Shown here one piece after another: positions 29,506 to 38,921 of a stretch of DNA of 64,000 nucleotides. Location of the stretch: the NCBI RefSeq assembly GCF_024159085.1, contig NZ_JAMZDE010000005.1, positions 62,001 to 126,000 of the forward strand, given 5' to 3'. The position numbers were made by a program, and so were the translations under genes. This stretch comes from Idiomarina rhizosphaerae. Its GTDB lineage: Bacteria; Pseudomonadota; Gammaproteobacteria; Enterobacterales; Alteromonadaceae. The notes beneath the pieces were generated by a model, which saw nothing but the letters and a program-made list of their open reading frames with translations, was not told the origin of the DNA and searched no databases. Each line of letters opens with the position of its first letter. The first letter of the stretch is position 1.

Positions 29506-30831
29506 TTAGCCAGACGTGTCACCTGATACGTCTGGCAATCTTAAGGCTGTAAGAGTCGCGAGTACGCCAATAGCTCCCAGTACCCATAAAACAGCGGCAA
29601 CGCCATAAGCAGCATCAACCCAGCCCAGTAACAGCCCCGCTAAAAGCACGACACCCATCACAGTATTGGATACCGCCGTAAGTTGCGCTCTATTATCTTG
29701 CGTTGCCATATCAACCAGATAGGTTTTTCTGCCTACTCGTGCCCCATGATGTGCAACCGCCGAACTAAACAATAGTAGCCCCGCCACCCACGGTGCACCT
29801 AATGCTGTTGGGAGCCAGTAATAAAGTGCCAGGGCGGCTCCCATTACCAGGGTCGACATAACGGAAGCTGCCGCCATCACATGATGACTGGCAGAATCGG
29901 ACCAACGCCCCCAAAAGCGCCCTGCTAGTAAGCCTGCGAGCCCACTGGCTAGCATTAAACTGCCCAGGCTGGTCAGTTCTGACTCACCTTGACGCTGAAT
30001 CAAAACAACAATATAAGGAATAGCAAAAGCGGCGGCGACCAGTAACGCCCGCGAAATGACAAAGTGTCCAAACTGACGATCCTGCCACAGCAAAGACATT
30101 GATTTGAACGCTTCGGTCAGCGCGTTACCGCCGCCCTCGGTTGCACCAGCAACCTCAGGAATGCCCGCATAAAGTAAAGCCGCGGCAAACCAGAGCACAA
30201 CACCGGTACCCAATAGTCCAACAAATAATGAGCGCTGACCTTCCATATCCGGTGCAAATATAATAACCAGTGCGGTTAACAGCGTCAGTAATCCGGCGGC
30301 GGAAGCTGCTACACCGGACATTCGTCCACGACGCGTTTTAGACACCGTTTTACCGGTGACATCTTTATTCGCCACGGAACAGATGCCTCGCGACAAACTA
30401 AATATTGCCAGTAAAACAACCACAGACCAGCCCAGTGCAGATTCATCTAAAGTTGCTACCGCAAACAGCATCGCCAGCAACGAGACAGCCTGACCAATGC
30501 TGCCTGCAACCCAGAACCATTTGCGTACCGGCTGTTCACGGAGCTTTTGAGCAACAAAGAGCTGGGGTAATAAAGCAAGGGACTCCCGTAAAGGCACTAA
30601 AGCGCTAATAAACATCGCCGGGGCGCCCAGCGAACTCAACATCCACGGCAACACAAGGCGCGCGCTGACTAAGCTGTCACCCAGTTTGGTCAGAGTTAAC
30701 GACAACAACATCAAAACGAATGAACGCGGTTGCTCGTTACAGGCAGACTCAGGAATATCCTTACAGACGCGAGCATCTTCGTCTTCAGCCAAGTAGCCGT
30801 AAACGCGTTCAGTCAATTTTTTATCAGTCAT
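29506..30831 (-). CDS. MFS transporter, last gene of the thiamine operon
   Basis: 441 residues, about 12 membrane helices after a charged cytoplasmic N-terminus of about 30 residues. Major facilitator fold; I cannot assign a subfamily. It starts 15 bases after the ThiK-like kinase gene on the same strand, so it is probably transcribed from the TPP-riboswitch promoter, which suggests transport of thiamine, a precursor or a degradation product. A 9-base inverted repeat (GCCAGACGT / ACGTCTGGC) covers its 3' end near 29509-29537. Confidence 0.82.
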   Translation of the reverse strand: MTDKKLTERVYGYLAEDEDARVCKDIPESACNEQPRSFVLMLLSLTLTKLGDSLVSARLVLPWMLSSLGAPAMFISALVPLRESLALLPQLFVAQKLREQPVRKWFWVAGSIGQAVSLLAMLFAVATLDESALGWSVVVLLAIFSLSRGICSVANKDVTGKTVSKTRRGRMSGVAASAAGLLTLLTALVIIFAPDMEGQRSLFVGLLGTGVVLWFAAALLYAGIPEVAGATEGGGNALTEAFKSMSLLWQDRQFGHFVISRALLVAAAFAIPYIVVLIQRQGESELTSLGSLMLASGLAGLLAGRFWGRWSDSASHHVMAAASVMSTLVMGAALALYYWLPTALGAPWVAGLLLFSSAVAHHGARVGRKTYLVDMATQDNRAQLTAVSNTVMGVVLLAGLLLGWVDAAYGVAAVLWVLGAIGVLATLTALRLPDVSGDTSG

Positions 30832-30846
30832 GGCAATGTGTTCGCT

Positions 30847-31590
30847 TTAAGAAAGGTGTCGAAATAGATGCTGCCATACTTTATTCAGCCATTCCACAAA
30901 CTCACACCATTGTGCCAAACGTTGCCGATCAATTTGATAATGGGTTATTTTTTCGTACTCAGTTATTAAGCGAACCGCCACGTCGTCACTGAGTTCGTTC
31001 ACCACAATTGCGCTGGCAATATCAAACAGGGGGTGGCCAATACCCGCGTATTCCCAGTCGATAACCCGGATAGGATCCATCATTAGAATATGATTCATGG
31101 ATAAATCGTTATGGCATAACACCGGATAACTGAGCCAGTCCTCTAACAGGGGTCGCATAGGTGATAATTTTTGGCTCATTTGCGCAGCAACGACCGAATT
31201 GACCGAACGCAGCTGTTGCAAATAGTGCTCGATCCGCTCAGCCATAGACCAGGCCGGAATATCAACTCGTGTATCGTGGATTTTCGACAGCGTTTCAGCC
31301 AGTACAGTGGCTTTAATTAAAGGCGACAGCGTAACTTGCTGTAAAGACGGAGCCTGATAGTAAGGCTGTAAAAGCCAGCACTGGTCAACATCGTAGTCTA
31401 AAACTTCGGGAGCAAGAGCCTTCTGCGCCAGTTGTTTTTGTATGGATACTTCAAGTTCACGATCAACCGCGAATACCTGTTCATAGCGCCAACGTTTTAA
31501 CACATAATCTTCAGTATCTGTTTGCAGTCGCAACGTCTGATTCGACTGCCCGGACGCAAGCATCTGTATTTCACGGGGCCGACCAATCAC
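30847..31590 (-). CDS. ThiK-like aminoglycoside-phosphotransferase family kinase
   Basis: 247 residues. APH/choline-kinase fold: nucleotide loop near SGQSNQTLRL (12-21), catalytic loop CHNDLSMNHIL (HxDxxxxN) and metal site VIDWEYAG. The last motif is shared with E. coli thiamine kinase ThiK. Placed in a TPP-riboswitch operon directly after a PnuC-type transporter, it most likely phosphorylates imported thiamine to thiamine monophosphate. Starts inside the end of the pnuC-like gene (ATGA overlap). Confidence 0.82.
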   Translation of the reverse strand: MIGRPREIQMLASGQSNQTLRLQTDTEDYVLKRWRYEQVFAVDRELEVSIQKQLAQKALAPEVLDYDVDQCWLLQPYYQAPSLQQVTLSPLIKATVLAETLSKIHDTRVDIPAWSMAERIEHYLQQLRSVNSVVAAQMSQKLSPMRPLLEDWLSYPVLCHNDLSMNHILMMDPIRVIDWEYAGIGHPLFDIASAIVVNELSDDVAVRLITEYEKITHYQIDRQRLAQWCEFVEWLNKVWQHLFRHLS

Positions 31591-32213
31591 CCGGCTTCAC
31601 TCGCAGATTTCAGCGAAATGTCATGACGCCAGCGCCACATGGCATAAACCACCAGTATTAGATAAACCACAAACAACAAGGCGGTGGCGACAAAGCCTTT
31701 GCTGGCGTACAAATAAACGTAAACACTGTCTATAATCAGCCAGTACCACCAGGTTTCATACGCTTTTTTGGTGACCAACCATGTGGCCAGCAAACTGAAT
31801 ATTGTTGTATAAGTATCGAGCCATACGGCATCTGCGTCGGTATAAACCGAAAGCAAATAAGCAATACCGGCTGCCAGGGGAACCAACCAAGCCCATTGTA
31901 AAAGATGCCAGCGTAGCGGGTATTTCGCGCCGTCCGGGCTCTCCTTTGCTGCACTTTGCTGACGCTGCCATTGCCACCAGCCATAGCCTGCCAAAGCAAT
32001 ATAAATAGTCTGCAGCAAGGACTCCATGTATAGCCTGCCTTGCCAGAACAACACAGCGTAAATAGTACAGCTGACCGCAGCAGCAGCCCAGCACCACTGG
32101 CGCTGATGCGCCGCCAGCACTAAATACCCCAAAGCCATGACTAAAGCCGTCAGCTCCCATGGGGAACTGACCATCAGCTGCTCAAGCCAGGATTCAAGCA
32201 AAGACTCAGGCAT
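31587..32213 (-). CDS. pnuT: PnuC family transporter, probable thiamine importer PnuT
   Basis: 208 residues, about seven membrane helices. The family motifs YGWWQW (about residue 75) and WWYWLIIDSVYVYLY (about 150-165) are clear. PnuC proteins carry vitamin substrates by facilitated diffusion; those under TPP riboswitches are called PnuT and carry thiamine. The neighbouring kinase would trap the substrate by phosphorylation, the usual partner scheme. Overlaps the YkoF-like gene by 8 bases and the kinase gene by 4. Confidence 0.9.
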   Translation of the reverse strand: MPESLLESWLEQLMVSSPWELTALVMALGYLVLAAHQRQWCWAAAAVSCTIYAVLFWQGRLYMESLLQTIYIALAGYGWWQWQRQQSAAKESPDGAKYPLRWHLLQWAWLVPLAAGIAYLLSVYTDADAVWLDTYTTIFSLLATWLVTKKAYETWWYWLIIDSVYVYLYASKGFVATALLFVVYLILVVYAMWRWRHDISLKSASEAG

Positions 32214-32463
32214 TATCCGGCCTCAGGTCTTTATTAATAAACTTACATACCAGAACATTAGAGGGCACGTTCTGAAAAAGCAGTTCCATTTCGTCGCCTA
32301 AAATTCGCATAACATCCTGCATTTCCCCAAACACTTGGGTACTCATGGTGTTGGTCAGAACCGTTAGTTCTGAATGCTGGTTTAAACGCTCAATAAAATC
32401 TTTAATGGTATCCAGATAATTTTCAGCCAATGGATACAGCGACATTTCTACTGAAACTCGCAT
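32206..32463 (-). CDS. YkoF-like thiamine/HMP-binding protein, single domain
   Basis: 85 residues. It matches one repeat of YkoF, the Bacillus protein that binds thiamine and its pyrimidine part: MSLYPLAENY, then TNTMSTQVFGE (about 37-47). Bacillus YkoF has two such repeats; this one is half the size and would have to dimerise. No signal peptide, so cytoplasmic. The ribosome site AAGGGGG sits just before the start, 11 bases after the TonB receptor stop. Role in the operon could be a binding buffer or sensor (inference). Confidence 0.75.
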   Translation of the reverse strand: MRVSVEMSLYPLAENYLDTIKDFIERLNQHSELTVLTNTMSTQVFGEMQDVMRILGDEMELLFQNVPSNVLVCKFINKDLRPDNA

Positions 32464-32474
32464 ATTAAGCCCCC

Positions 32475-34604
32475 TTAAAACGATTTACTGACAGTAATGC
32501 CAAAGCGACGTGGCTCACCGTATTGGACGTAAGTTTCCGGCACATATTCCTCACGCGGATCATTACCAAAATAGAAACCTCGAATTTCATAATCTTCGTC
32601 TGTTAAGTTACGTCCCCACAGACTGATTCGCCAATCCTGATAATGATAGTTTAGCGCAAGATGCAGCACAGCCATGCTGTCCGCTTTCTGATTATGCGAA
32701 TCGGAGAAATAGAACTCATCTTTTGCATCAGCCTGAATCACCCACTGGAAGTTCTCACCTAACCAACCCTCAAAACCAATATTCAACTGATAGTTGGGGG
32801 CTTGAGCCTGCTCCCGCCCGGTCATATCGGTGCCATCTTCGGTGACGAAGCCTTCAATTTCAGTTTTTAACCAGCTAGCCGAAGCAAAAACCGCCAACCA
32901 GTCCGTAAACTGGTTACGAATTTCCGCTTCCAGACCGTAACCTGTGCCTTCAGCGGCGTTCTCAATGTAACCTACAAAAGACTGATCACGGTTTACCCAA
33001 CCCTTGAGCTGAACGTCGTCACGCCAATGGTAAAATGCGCTGACTCTTGAGGTTAACCGCCCATCGGCACTGCTGCCTTTAACGCCAAATTCGGTACTCC
33101 AGAGCGTTTCCGGAGCAAAGGTTGAGCGGTCTAGTAAGTAATTTTCTAATTCTTCCAGCCCCTGATCTTCAGCTTTTCCTAAGGCTTCACCATTAACGCC
33201 GCCGGCTTTGTATCCGCGAGCCAGAGTCGCGTACAGATAGCTGTCGTCAGACGCCTGATAGCGGACACTGAAATTACCTCCCACCATGGTGTCTTCAGGC
33301 TCAGCAGTAATACCGCGGCTGTCCAGGTAGTCATTGTCGTAACGTTCTACCCGCAAGCCCGTTATGGTACTGACACGGTCACTCCAGTGCTGAGTGAACT
33401 CACCATAAATGGCGAGGTGGTTGCTGTCGTAATCACTGTTGAAAATACTTGGCTGGCCTAAGTCCCAGTTAAAATAGTCACGTGTCAGCTGTACCGACTT
33501 GTCGTAATAGTACAAACCTACAACCCATTCACTGTCGATGCCAAACAGGCTTTCGGGTTCATCGGAGACCCAACGAACTTCGGCGGTTTTGTCGTCACGG
33601 TCGCGGAAGTACGCGTCAAAAGCTGAGTATTCCCAGCCCGGAGCGATACCTTCATAGGTCCAGTCTTCGTCATAAGCGTAGCCGGTGTCTGCATCCAGGT
33701 AGTTAACAGACATTTCCACACGGCTGTTGTCAAAACCCAGGTAACTGAGCTGCAGGCGCAATGCCTGACTTTTTAAGCGATCAAAACCGGGCTCGTCGGA
33801 CAAGGTTTCGCGGGTATTATCGAGACTAAACGCATCGTAGCCATTGTCGACATCGTTATAATGCAGAACCGTTTGCAGCAGCCAGTCTTTACTGAGCTCG
33901 GTATCCAACTTGAAGCGGGCAGAGAGTTCGTCGCGCTGTTCCGTGTCGTCGCGTTCAAGATAGGTATTTTCAATGTAACCGTCTTGCTGAAACTGACTGA
34001 TCGAGAAGCGAGCGTTACCTAACACCCCAAGGTTTCCACCCATAGCAAGGCCGCCCATCGCTTCGGAATAGTTTCCTGCCGACAACTGAAACTGGCCGTT
34101 AAAGTCGCTGCTCGGTGCGGTGCTATCCAGCAACAATAAACCGGCCATAGCGTTCACACCAAAACGTCCACTTTGCGGACCGCGAAACACTTCCACGTGA
34201 TCGATATCGAAAAGCGACGCGGCACTGCCTAACCCGCTGTAATCAATACCATCAATTATCAAACCGACCGAGGGCGTTACAGGATCAACAAACTGAGAGC
34301 GCTCGCCAATACCACGAATTTGAATAAAACGAGCAGTGGAAGTACCACCTGAGAAATTCACGTTGGCCAAACTATTCAAAGTGTCTTGTAAATGCTGGGA
34401 ATGACGCTGTTGCATCGCATCTTTATCGATAATTGAAACACTGCTGGTGGTTTCATTTAGGGTGCGGCGGTGAAAGTCACCACTCACTTCAATAATTTCA
34501 ATGTCTTTTGTATCTTGTGTATCTTCTGCTGCAAAGGCAAAAGCGGGAACACTGGATAGCGCCGCAGTAATGCTGACGGCTAAATATGAATTGATTATTT
34601 TCAT
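32475..34604 (-). CDS. TonB-dependent receptor for thiamine (OMR type)
   Basis: 709 residues. Signal peptide ending FAFA near residue 25, a TonB-box-like IEIIEVSG, plug domain about 50-170 with RGIGERSQFVDPVTPSVGLIIDGIDY, and a barrel ending SKSF. It is the first gene after a TPP riboswitch, which is strong evidence that it brings thiamine or thiamine phosphates across the outer membrane. GAGGAA lies eight bases before the start. It heads the five-gene thiamine salvage operon. Confidence 0.93.
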   Translation of the reverse strand: MKIINSYLAVSITAALSSVPAFAFAAEDTQDTKDIEIIEVSGDFHRRTLNETTSSVSIIDKDAMQQRHSQHLQDTLNSLANVNFSGGTSTARFIQIRGIGERSQFVDPVTPSVGLIIDGIDYSGLGSAASLFDIDHVEVFRGPQSGRFGVNAMAGLLLLDSTAPSSDFNGQFQLSAGNYSEAMGGLAMGGNLGVLGNARFSISQFQQDGYIENTYLERDDTEQRDELSARFKLDTELSKDWLLQTVLHYNDVDNGYDAFSLDNTRETLSDEPGFDRLKSQALRLQLSYLGFDNSRVEMSVNYLDADTGYAYDEDWTYEGIAPGWEYSAFDAYFRDRDDKTAEVRWVSDEPESLFGIDSEWVVGLYYYDKSVQLTRDYFNWDLGQPSIFNSDYDSNHLAIYGEFTQHWSDRVSTITGLRVERYDNDYLDSRGITAEPEDTMVGGNFSVRYQASDDSYLYATLARGYKAGGVNGEALGKAEDQGLEELENYLLDRSTFAPETLWSTEFGVKGSSADGRLTSRVSAFYHWRDDVQLKGWVNRDQSFVGYIENAAEGTGYGLEAEIRNQFTDWLAVFASASWLKTEIEGFVTEDGTDMTGREQAQAPNYQLNIGFEGWLGENFQWVIQADAKDEFYFSDSHNQKADSMAVLHLALNYHYQDWRISLWGRNLTDEDYEIRGFYFGNDPREEYVPETYVQYGEPRRFGITVSKSF

Positions 34605-34665
34605 GGATCATTTCCTCAAAACAAAGTCAGAAACGATCCGGTAAGGCTGTATTAGACGGGTTTTC

Positions 34666-34746
34666 TACCATCCCTACGCCAGTATTAACCGGATCAGGTT
34701 TTAAGGGTTCGCTTTCGCATCTCAGCCGTTGCCGGCACCCCTTGGT
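34666..34746 (-). ncRNA. TPP riboswitch (THI element)
   Basis: Read on the minus strand, the conserved blocks are in order: GGGGTGCCGG (P1 region), CTGAGATG at 34718-34725, GAACCC, ACCTGATC at 34692-34699, then TTAATACTGGCGTAGGGA ending near 34671. All match the thiamine pyrophosphate aptamer. No intrinsic terminator with a T-tract is visible before the TonB receptor gene, so regulation is probably at translation start. Confidence 0.97.
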
Positions 34747-34757
34747 AAAGCGGCGTC

Positions 34758-34785
34758 AGTATAACGCAGCTTGTTAGTTAAACAA
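34758..34785 (-). promoter_or_regulatory. Promoter of the thiamine operon
   Basis: On the minus strand TTGTTT (34785-34780), 16-base spacer and TATACT (34763-34758) place the transcript start about ten bases before the riboswitch. Confidence 0.55.
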
Positions 34786-34802
34786 ATTTACTTTCAGTGC
34801 AA

Positions 34803-35504
34803 TTAAATAAAGGACAGAGCGTCGCCGTAAAGGTTTTCTAACGGTACGTCTTTAGCGACAAAATCGTCGCGAATAACGCGTATCATTTCAAAGCGGCCAG
34901 CCATGTAAATTTCACACTCAGGCAGGCTTTGCTCACGAGCCATAACCGCGTGGTGCACTAAACCAATAGAATAAGCCCAGTTATTATCCGCGTCTTCGAC
35001 CACCGGATGATAATCAAAGTGCTCATATTGGCTTGCTAAGTGTTCCAGTTCGTCATGCAAATACAGGTCGCTTAAGCTTTTTGCGCCCCAGTAAAGGGTC
35101 AGAGGCCGCTCTGGCGACAAACGTAAGTGCTGCTGCAAAATAGAATAGGTGTAAGAGAAACCGGTGCCACCAGCAATTAACACTGCCGGCTTAGTGTTTT
35201 CCTGACGGTAAAAAGCAACGCCATCCGGCGCGTCAATTTCTAATTCCCCGTCGGCACGCACTTTATCCAACACTTCCATTGCATAGCTATTGTCCGGCGT
35301 GGCGCCCACATGAAGTAACCACTCACTTTTATTGGACGGGCACGAGGCAATACTGAAAGGCCGCTTATCGCGTTCACCCATCACCACCATAAGGTACTGG
35401 CCTGCTTTAAACTCAACCGGCTGCGGCAGTTGCAAACGCACTTCCCACACAGCATCCGCCAACTGGCGCGAAATTTCAGCTTTACAGGTCATTTGTTGAC
35501 TCAT
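34803..35504 (-). CDS. fre: NAD(P)H-flavin reductase
   Basis: 233 residues, length of E. coli Fre. Ferredoxin-reductase-like fold with the flavin-binding motif RPFSIAS and the NAD-binding motif IAGGTGFSYTYSIL. It reduces free flavins with NAD(P)H. Its ATG follows the ubiD stop without a gap (TGAATG), the same ubiD-fre pairing as in E. coli; the reduced FMN could feed prenyl-FMN formation for UbiD (inference). Confidence 0.95.
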   Translation of the reverse strand: MSQQMTCKAEISRQLADAVWEVRLQLPQPVEFKAGQYLMVVMGERDKRPFSIASCPSNKSEWLLHVGATPDNSYAMEVLDKVRADGELEIDAPDGVAFYRQENTKPAVLIAGGTGFSYTYSILQQHLRLSPERPLTLYWGAKSLSDLYLHDELEHLASQYEHFDYHPVVEDADNNWAYSIGLVHHAVMAREQSLPECEIYMAGRFEMIRVIRDDFVAKDVPLENLYGDALSFI

Positions 35505-36977
35505 TCACGACTCCATAATATTCAGTTCGTCCCACAGCTCGTCAACACGCTGTTTTACCTCGTCGCTCATGACAATAGGTTCGCCCCACTCACGGTCAGT
35601 TTCACCCGGCCATTTATTGGTGGCGTCCATTCCCATCTTCGAGCCCAGTCCTGAAACCGGTGAAGCAAAATCAAGATAATCAATCGGCGTATTTTCGACC
35701 AGGGTCGTATCACGTGCCGGATCCATCCGGGTTGTCATAGCCCAGATAACATCTTTCCAGTCACGCGCATTCACGTCGTCGTCGCACACAATCACAAACT
35801 TGGTGTACATAAACTGACGTAAGAAAGACCAGACACCCATCATCACACGCTTCGCATGACCCGGGTACTGCTTCTTCATAGTGACTACGGCCAAACGGTA
35901 CGAACAGCCTTCCGGTGGCAAATAAAAATCGACAATTTCTGGGAATTGTTTTTGCAGCAACGGAATAAAAACTTCATTTAAAGCAACGCCCAGCACAGCA
36001 GGTTCGTCCGGTGGACGTCCGGTATAGGTGCTGTGGTAAATCGGATCTTTACGATGGGTAACATGAGTCACGGTAAACACCGGAAACTCATCCACTTCGT
36101 TATAGTAACCGGTATGGTCGCCATAAGGGCCTTCAGGTGCCATCTCGCCCGGCTCTATATAACCTTCAAGAATGACTTCAGCGTGCGCCGGTACTTGTAA
36201 GTCATTACTGAGGCACTGCGTTACTTCGGTTTTGCTGTCGCGCAGCAAACCGGCAAAGGCGTATTCCGACAAGCTATCCGGCACCGGTGTTACGGCACCT
36301 AAAATAGTCGCAGGGTCGGCACCCAAAGCAACTGACACCGGGAACTTCTCGCCCGGATGCTGCTGACACCACTCCTGGAAATCCAGCGCGCCGCCGCGAT
36401 GCGACAACCAGCGCATAATGAGCTTATTCGGACCTAGGAGTTGCTGGCGGTAAATGCCTAAGTTCTGGCGTTCTTTATGCGGACCGCGAGTAACCGTAAG
36501 ACCCCAGGTTACCAAAGGCGCAACGTCGCCCGGCCAGCAGTGCTGAATCGGCAGCTTGGTTAAGTCAACGTCATCGCCGCTCATAACCACTTGCTGACAC
36601 GGAGCCTTTTTAATGCTTTTTGGCGACATGCTCAGCACTTTTTTGTACTTAGGCAATAAATTCAACGCGTCGCGAAAGCCTTTAGGAGGCTCCGGCTCTT
36701 TTAAAAAGGCCAGCAATTTGCCCACATCCCGCAAAGCGGTTACCGACTCCTGACCCATACCTAAAGCCACCCGGTCAGGTGTACCAAACAGGTTAGCTAA
36801 TACCGGCATATCATGGCCTTTTACGTTTTCAAACAATAAGGCCGGGCCTTGTGCTTTTAACGTACGGTCTGATATTTCGGTAATTTCGAGGTAGGGGTCT
36901 ATTTCTTGTTGGATGCGCTTAAGTTCACCGCGCTCCTCCAGGAGCGCGATGAAGTCACGCAGATCTTGATATTTCAT
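35505..36977 (-). CDS. ubiD: 3-octaprenyl-4-hydroxybenzoate carboxy-lyase
   Basis: 490 residues, close to E. coli UbiD (497). Prenyl-FMN-dependent decarboxylase of ubiquinone synthesis. Family segments include [11 protein letters not shown], the catalytic E[10 protein letters not shown] region ([13 protein letters not shown]) and the C-terminal [11 protein letters not shown]. Starts right after rho, with fre following. Confidence 0.96.
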   Translation of the reverse strand: MKYQDLRDFIALLEERGELKRIQQEIDPYLEITEISDRTLKAQGPALLFENVKGHDMPVLANLFGTPDRVALGMGQESVTALRDVGKLLAFLKEPEPPKGFRDALNLLPKYKKVLSMSPKSIKKAPCQQVVMSGDDVDLTKLPIQHCWPGDVAPLVTWGLTVTRGPHKERQNLGIYRQQLLGPNKLIMRWLSHRGGALDFQEWCQQHPGEKFPVSVALGADPATILGAVTPVPDSLSEYAFAGLLRDSKTEVTQCLSNDLQVPAHAEVILEGYIEPGEMAPEGPYGDHTGYYNEVDEFPVFTVTHVTHRKDPIYHSTYTGRPPDEPAVLGVALNEVFIPLLQKQFPEIVDFYLPPEGCSYRLAVVTMKKQYPGHAKRVMMGVWSFLRQFMYTKFVIVCDDDVNARDWKDVIWAMTTRMDPARDTTLVENTPIDYLDFASPVSGLGSKMGMDATNKWPGETDREWGEPIVMSDEVKQRVDELWDELNIMES

Positions 36978-36984
36978 ACGCCAC

Positions 36985-38253
36985 TTAGCTGTTGCGCTGA
37001 CGTTTCATCGATTCGAAGAATTCGTCATTGGTTTTGGTCATCTGCAGACGATCAATCAGGAACTCCATGGCTTCAACTTCGCCCATTGGATGCATGATTT
37101 TACGCAGGATCCACATTTTCTGAAGCTCGTCCGGCGTGGTCAGCAACTCTTCGCGACGCGTACCTGAACGGTTGAAATCAATGGCAGGGAACACACGGCG
37201 TTCAGCCAATTTACGATTCAGGTGCAGCTCCATGTTACCGGTACCTTTAAACTCTTCGTAGATGACTTCGTCCATCTTCGAACCGGTATCAATAAGCGCG
37301 GTTGCAATAATGGTTAAACTACCACCTTCTTCTACATTACGCGCAGCACCAAAGAAACGCTTAGGTTTGTGCAATGCGTTGGCATCAACACCACCGGTTA
37401 ACACTTTACCCGAGCTTGGAATAACAGTGTTATAAGCACGAGCTAAACGAGTAATTGAGTCCAGCAAAATCACCACGTCTTTTTTGTGCTCAACCAGACG
37501 TTTGGCTTTTTCAATAACCATTTCAGCCACCTGAACGTGACGGCTGGCAGGCTCATCAAAGGTTGAAGCAACCACTTCGCCATGCACCAGACGGTGCATT
37601 TCGGTAACTTCTTCCGGACGCTCATCAATCAACAGAACGATCAGTTCAGCATCAGGGTGATTCGCCGCGATAGAAGTCGCAATATTTTGCAGCAACAAGG
37701 TTTTACCGGCTTTCGGTGGTGCGACAATAAGACCACGCTGGCCTTTACCAATTGGCGCTGATAAATCCAGTACCCGTGCAGTGATATCTTCTTTACTGCC
37801 ATTACCACGCTCTAAATGAAAACGCTCTTCCGCGTGTAGCGGCGTTAAGTTTTCAAATAAGATTTTATTGCGGGAGTTTTCAGGCTTGTCGAAGTTAACT
37901 TCACGAATTTTCAGCAGGGCAAAATAACGTTCGCTGTCTTTCGGTGGGCGAATTTTCCCGCCGATAGTGTCACCCGTACGCAGGTTAAAGCGACGAATCT
38001 GGCTTGGTGATACGTAAATATCGTCCGGTCCAGCCAAGTAAGACGAGTCGGCTGAACGCAAGAAGCCAAAGCCATCCTGCAAAATTTCCAGCACACCGCC
38101 GCCGTGAATGTCTTCACCACTTTTAGCGTGAGCTTTTAAGATAGCAAAAATAATGTCTTGCTTACGTAAGCGGGCCATATTCTCAAGGCCCATTGAGTCC
38201 GCGAGCTGAACCAGCTCGTTTACGGGTTTATCTTTAAGTTCTGTTAGATTCAT
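36985..38253 (-). CDS. rho: Transcription termination factor Rho
   Basis: 422 residues (E. coli 419). N-terminal helical domain, RNA-binding cold-shock-like domain (GFGFLRS near 60), Walker [12 protein letters not shown] near 180, and Q/R-loop region with [16 protein letters not shown]. Hexameric RNA helicase that terminates transcription. A leader of about 200 bases follows the terminator of trxA; rho leaders often carry autoregulation, but I see no specific element. Confidence 0.98.
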   Translation of the reverse strand: MNLTELKDKPVNELVQLADSMGLENMARLRKQDIIFAILKAHAKSGEDIHGGGVLEILQDGFGFLRSADSSYLAGPDDIYVSPSQIRRFNLRTGDTIGGKIRPPKDSERYFALLKIREVNFDKPENSRNKILFENLTPLHAEERFHLERGNGSKEDITARVLDLSAPIGKGQRGLIVAPPKAGKTLLLQNIATSIAANHPDAELIVLLIDERPEEVTEMHRLVHGEVVASTFDEPASRHVQVAEMVIEKAKRLVEHKKDVVILLDSITRLARAYNTVIPSSGKVLTGGVDANALHKPKRFFGAARNVEEGGSLTIIATALIDTGSKMDEVIYEEFKGTGNMELHLNRKLAERRVFPAIDFNRSGTRREELLTTPDELQKMWILRKIMHPMGEVEAMEFLIDRLQMTKTNDEFFESMKRQRNS

Positions 38254-38465
38254 AGGAGGGTTTTCGAGTTATCGATTGAACACAAAGCCTTTTTTAATTT
38301 GACTCTAGAAAGTAAAACAATTGGAACATTCGGAATTCGCGAAGTGCGAAACCAGAAACAGACGTTTCATTTAAAAACAGGCTAACCGGTGGAGTTGGTG
38401 AACCCGTATGAACAGTTAATGAGCAGAAGTTATCACCAAAAAAGCGATTCGTCCAGTTTTCTCAA

Positions 38466-38495
38466 CAAAAACGGCGCATAACACGCCGTTTTTTT
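38466..38495. terminator. Intrinsic terminator of trxA, symmetric
   Basis: ACGGCG / CGCCGT stem (38471-38476 and 38484-38489) flanked by A5 on the left and T7 on the right. On the minus strand it ends the trxA transcript before rho. Confidence 0.85.
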
Positions 38496-38503
38496 GATAA
38501 TCA

Positions 38504-38830
38504 TTAAATGTGCTGGTCTAAAAATTCAGTCAATTGAGCGCGTGATAATGCGCCCACTTTAGTTCCGACAACTTCGCCGCCTTTAAACAACAATAACGTT
38601 GGAATGCCACGAATATTGTATTTAGGTGGGGTTTGTTCATTATGGTCGACGTTCAGCTTACCAATAACTAATTTGTCAGCGTATTCGCTGGAAATGTCAT
38701 CAAGAATAGGTGCTACCATTTTACAAGGCCCACACCATTCAGCCCAAAAGTCGACTAATACGGGTTTATCGGAATTTATGACATCAGCATCAAAACTGTC
38801 ATCACTTAGCTGAACTATTACGTCACTCAT
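38504..38830 (-). CDS. trxA: Thioredoxin 1
   Basis: 108 residues, redox motif WCGPC with Cys33 and Cys36, cis-proline in GIPTLLLF. General cytoplasmic disulfide reductase. Divergent from rhlB and upstream of rho, the conserved gammaproteobacterial order. Confidence 0.98.
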   Translation of the reverse strand: MSDVIVQLSDDSFDADVINSDKPVLVDFWAEWCGPCKMVAPILDDISSEYADKLVIGKLNVDHNEQTPPKYNIRGIPTLLLFKGGEVVGTKVGALSRAQLTEFLDQHI

Positions 38831-38921
38831 GGTACTCTCCGCTACTTTCTTCGCGTGGAAATATTAGAATAGTATTATTTCTGTTTTTGAATACAAGCGC
38901 AAACTGATATGCTTATAACTT

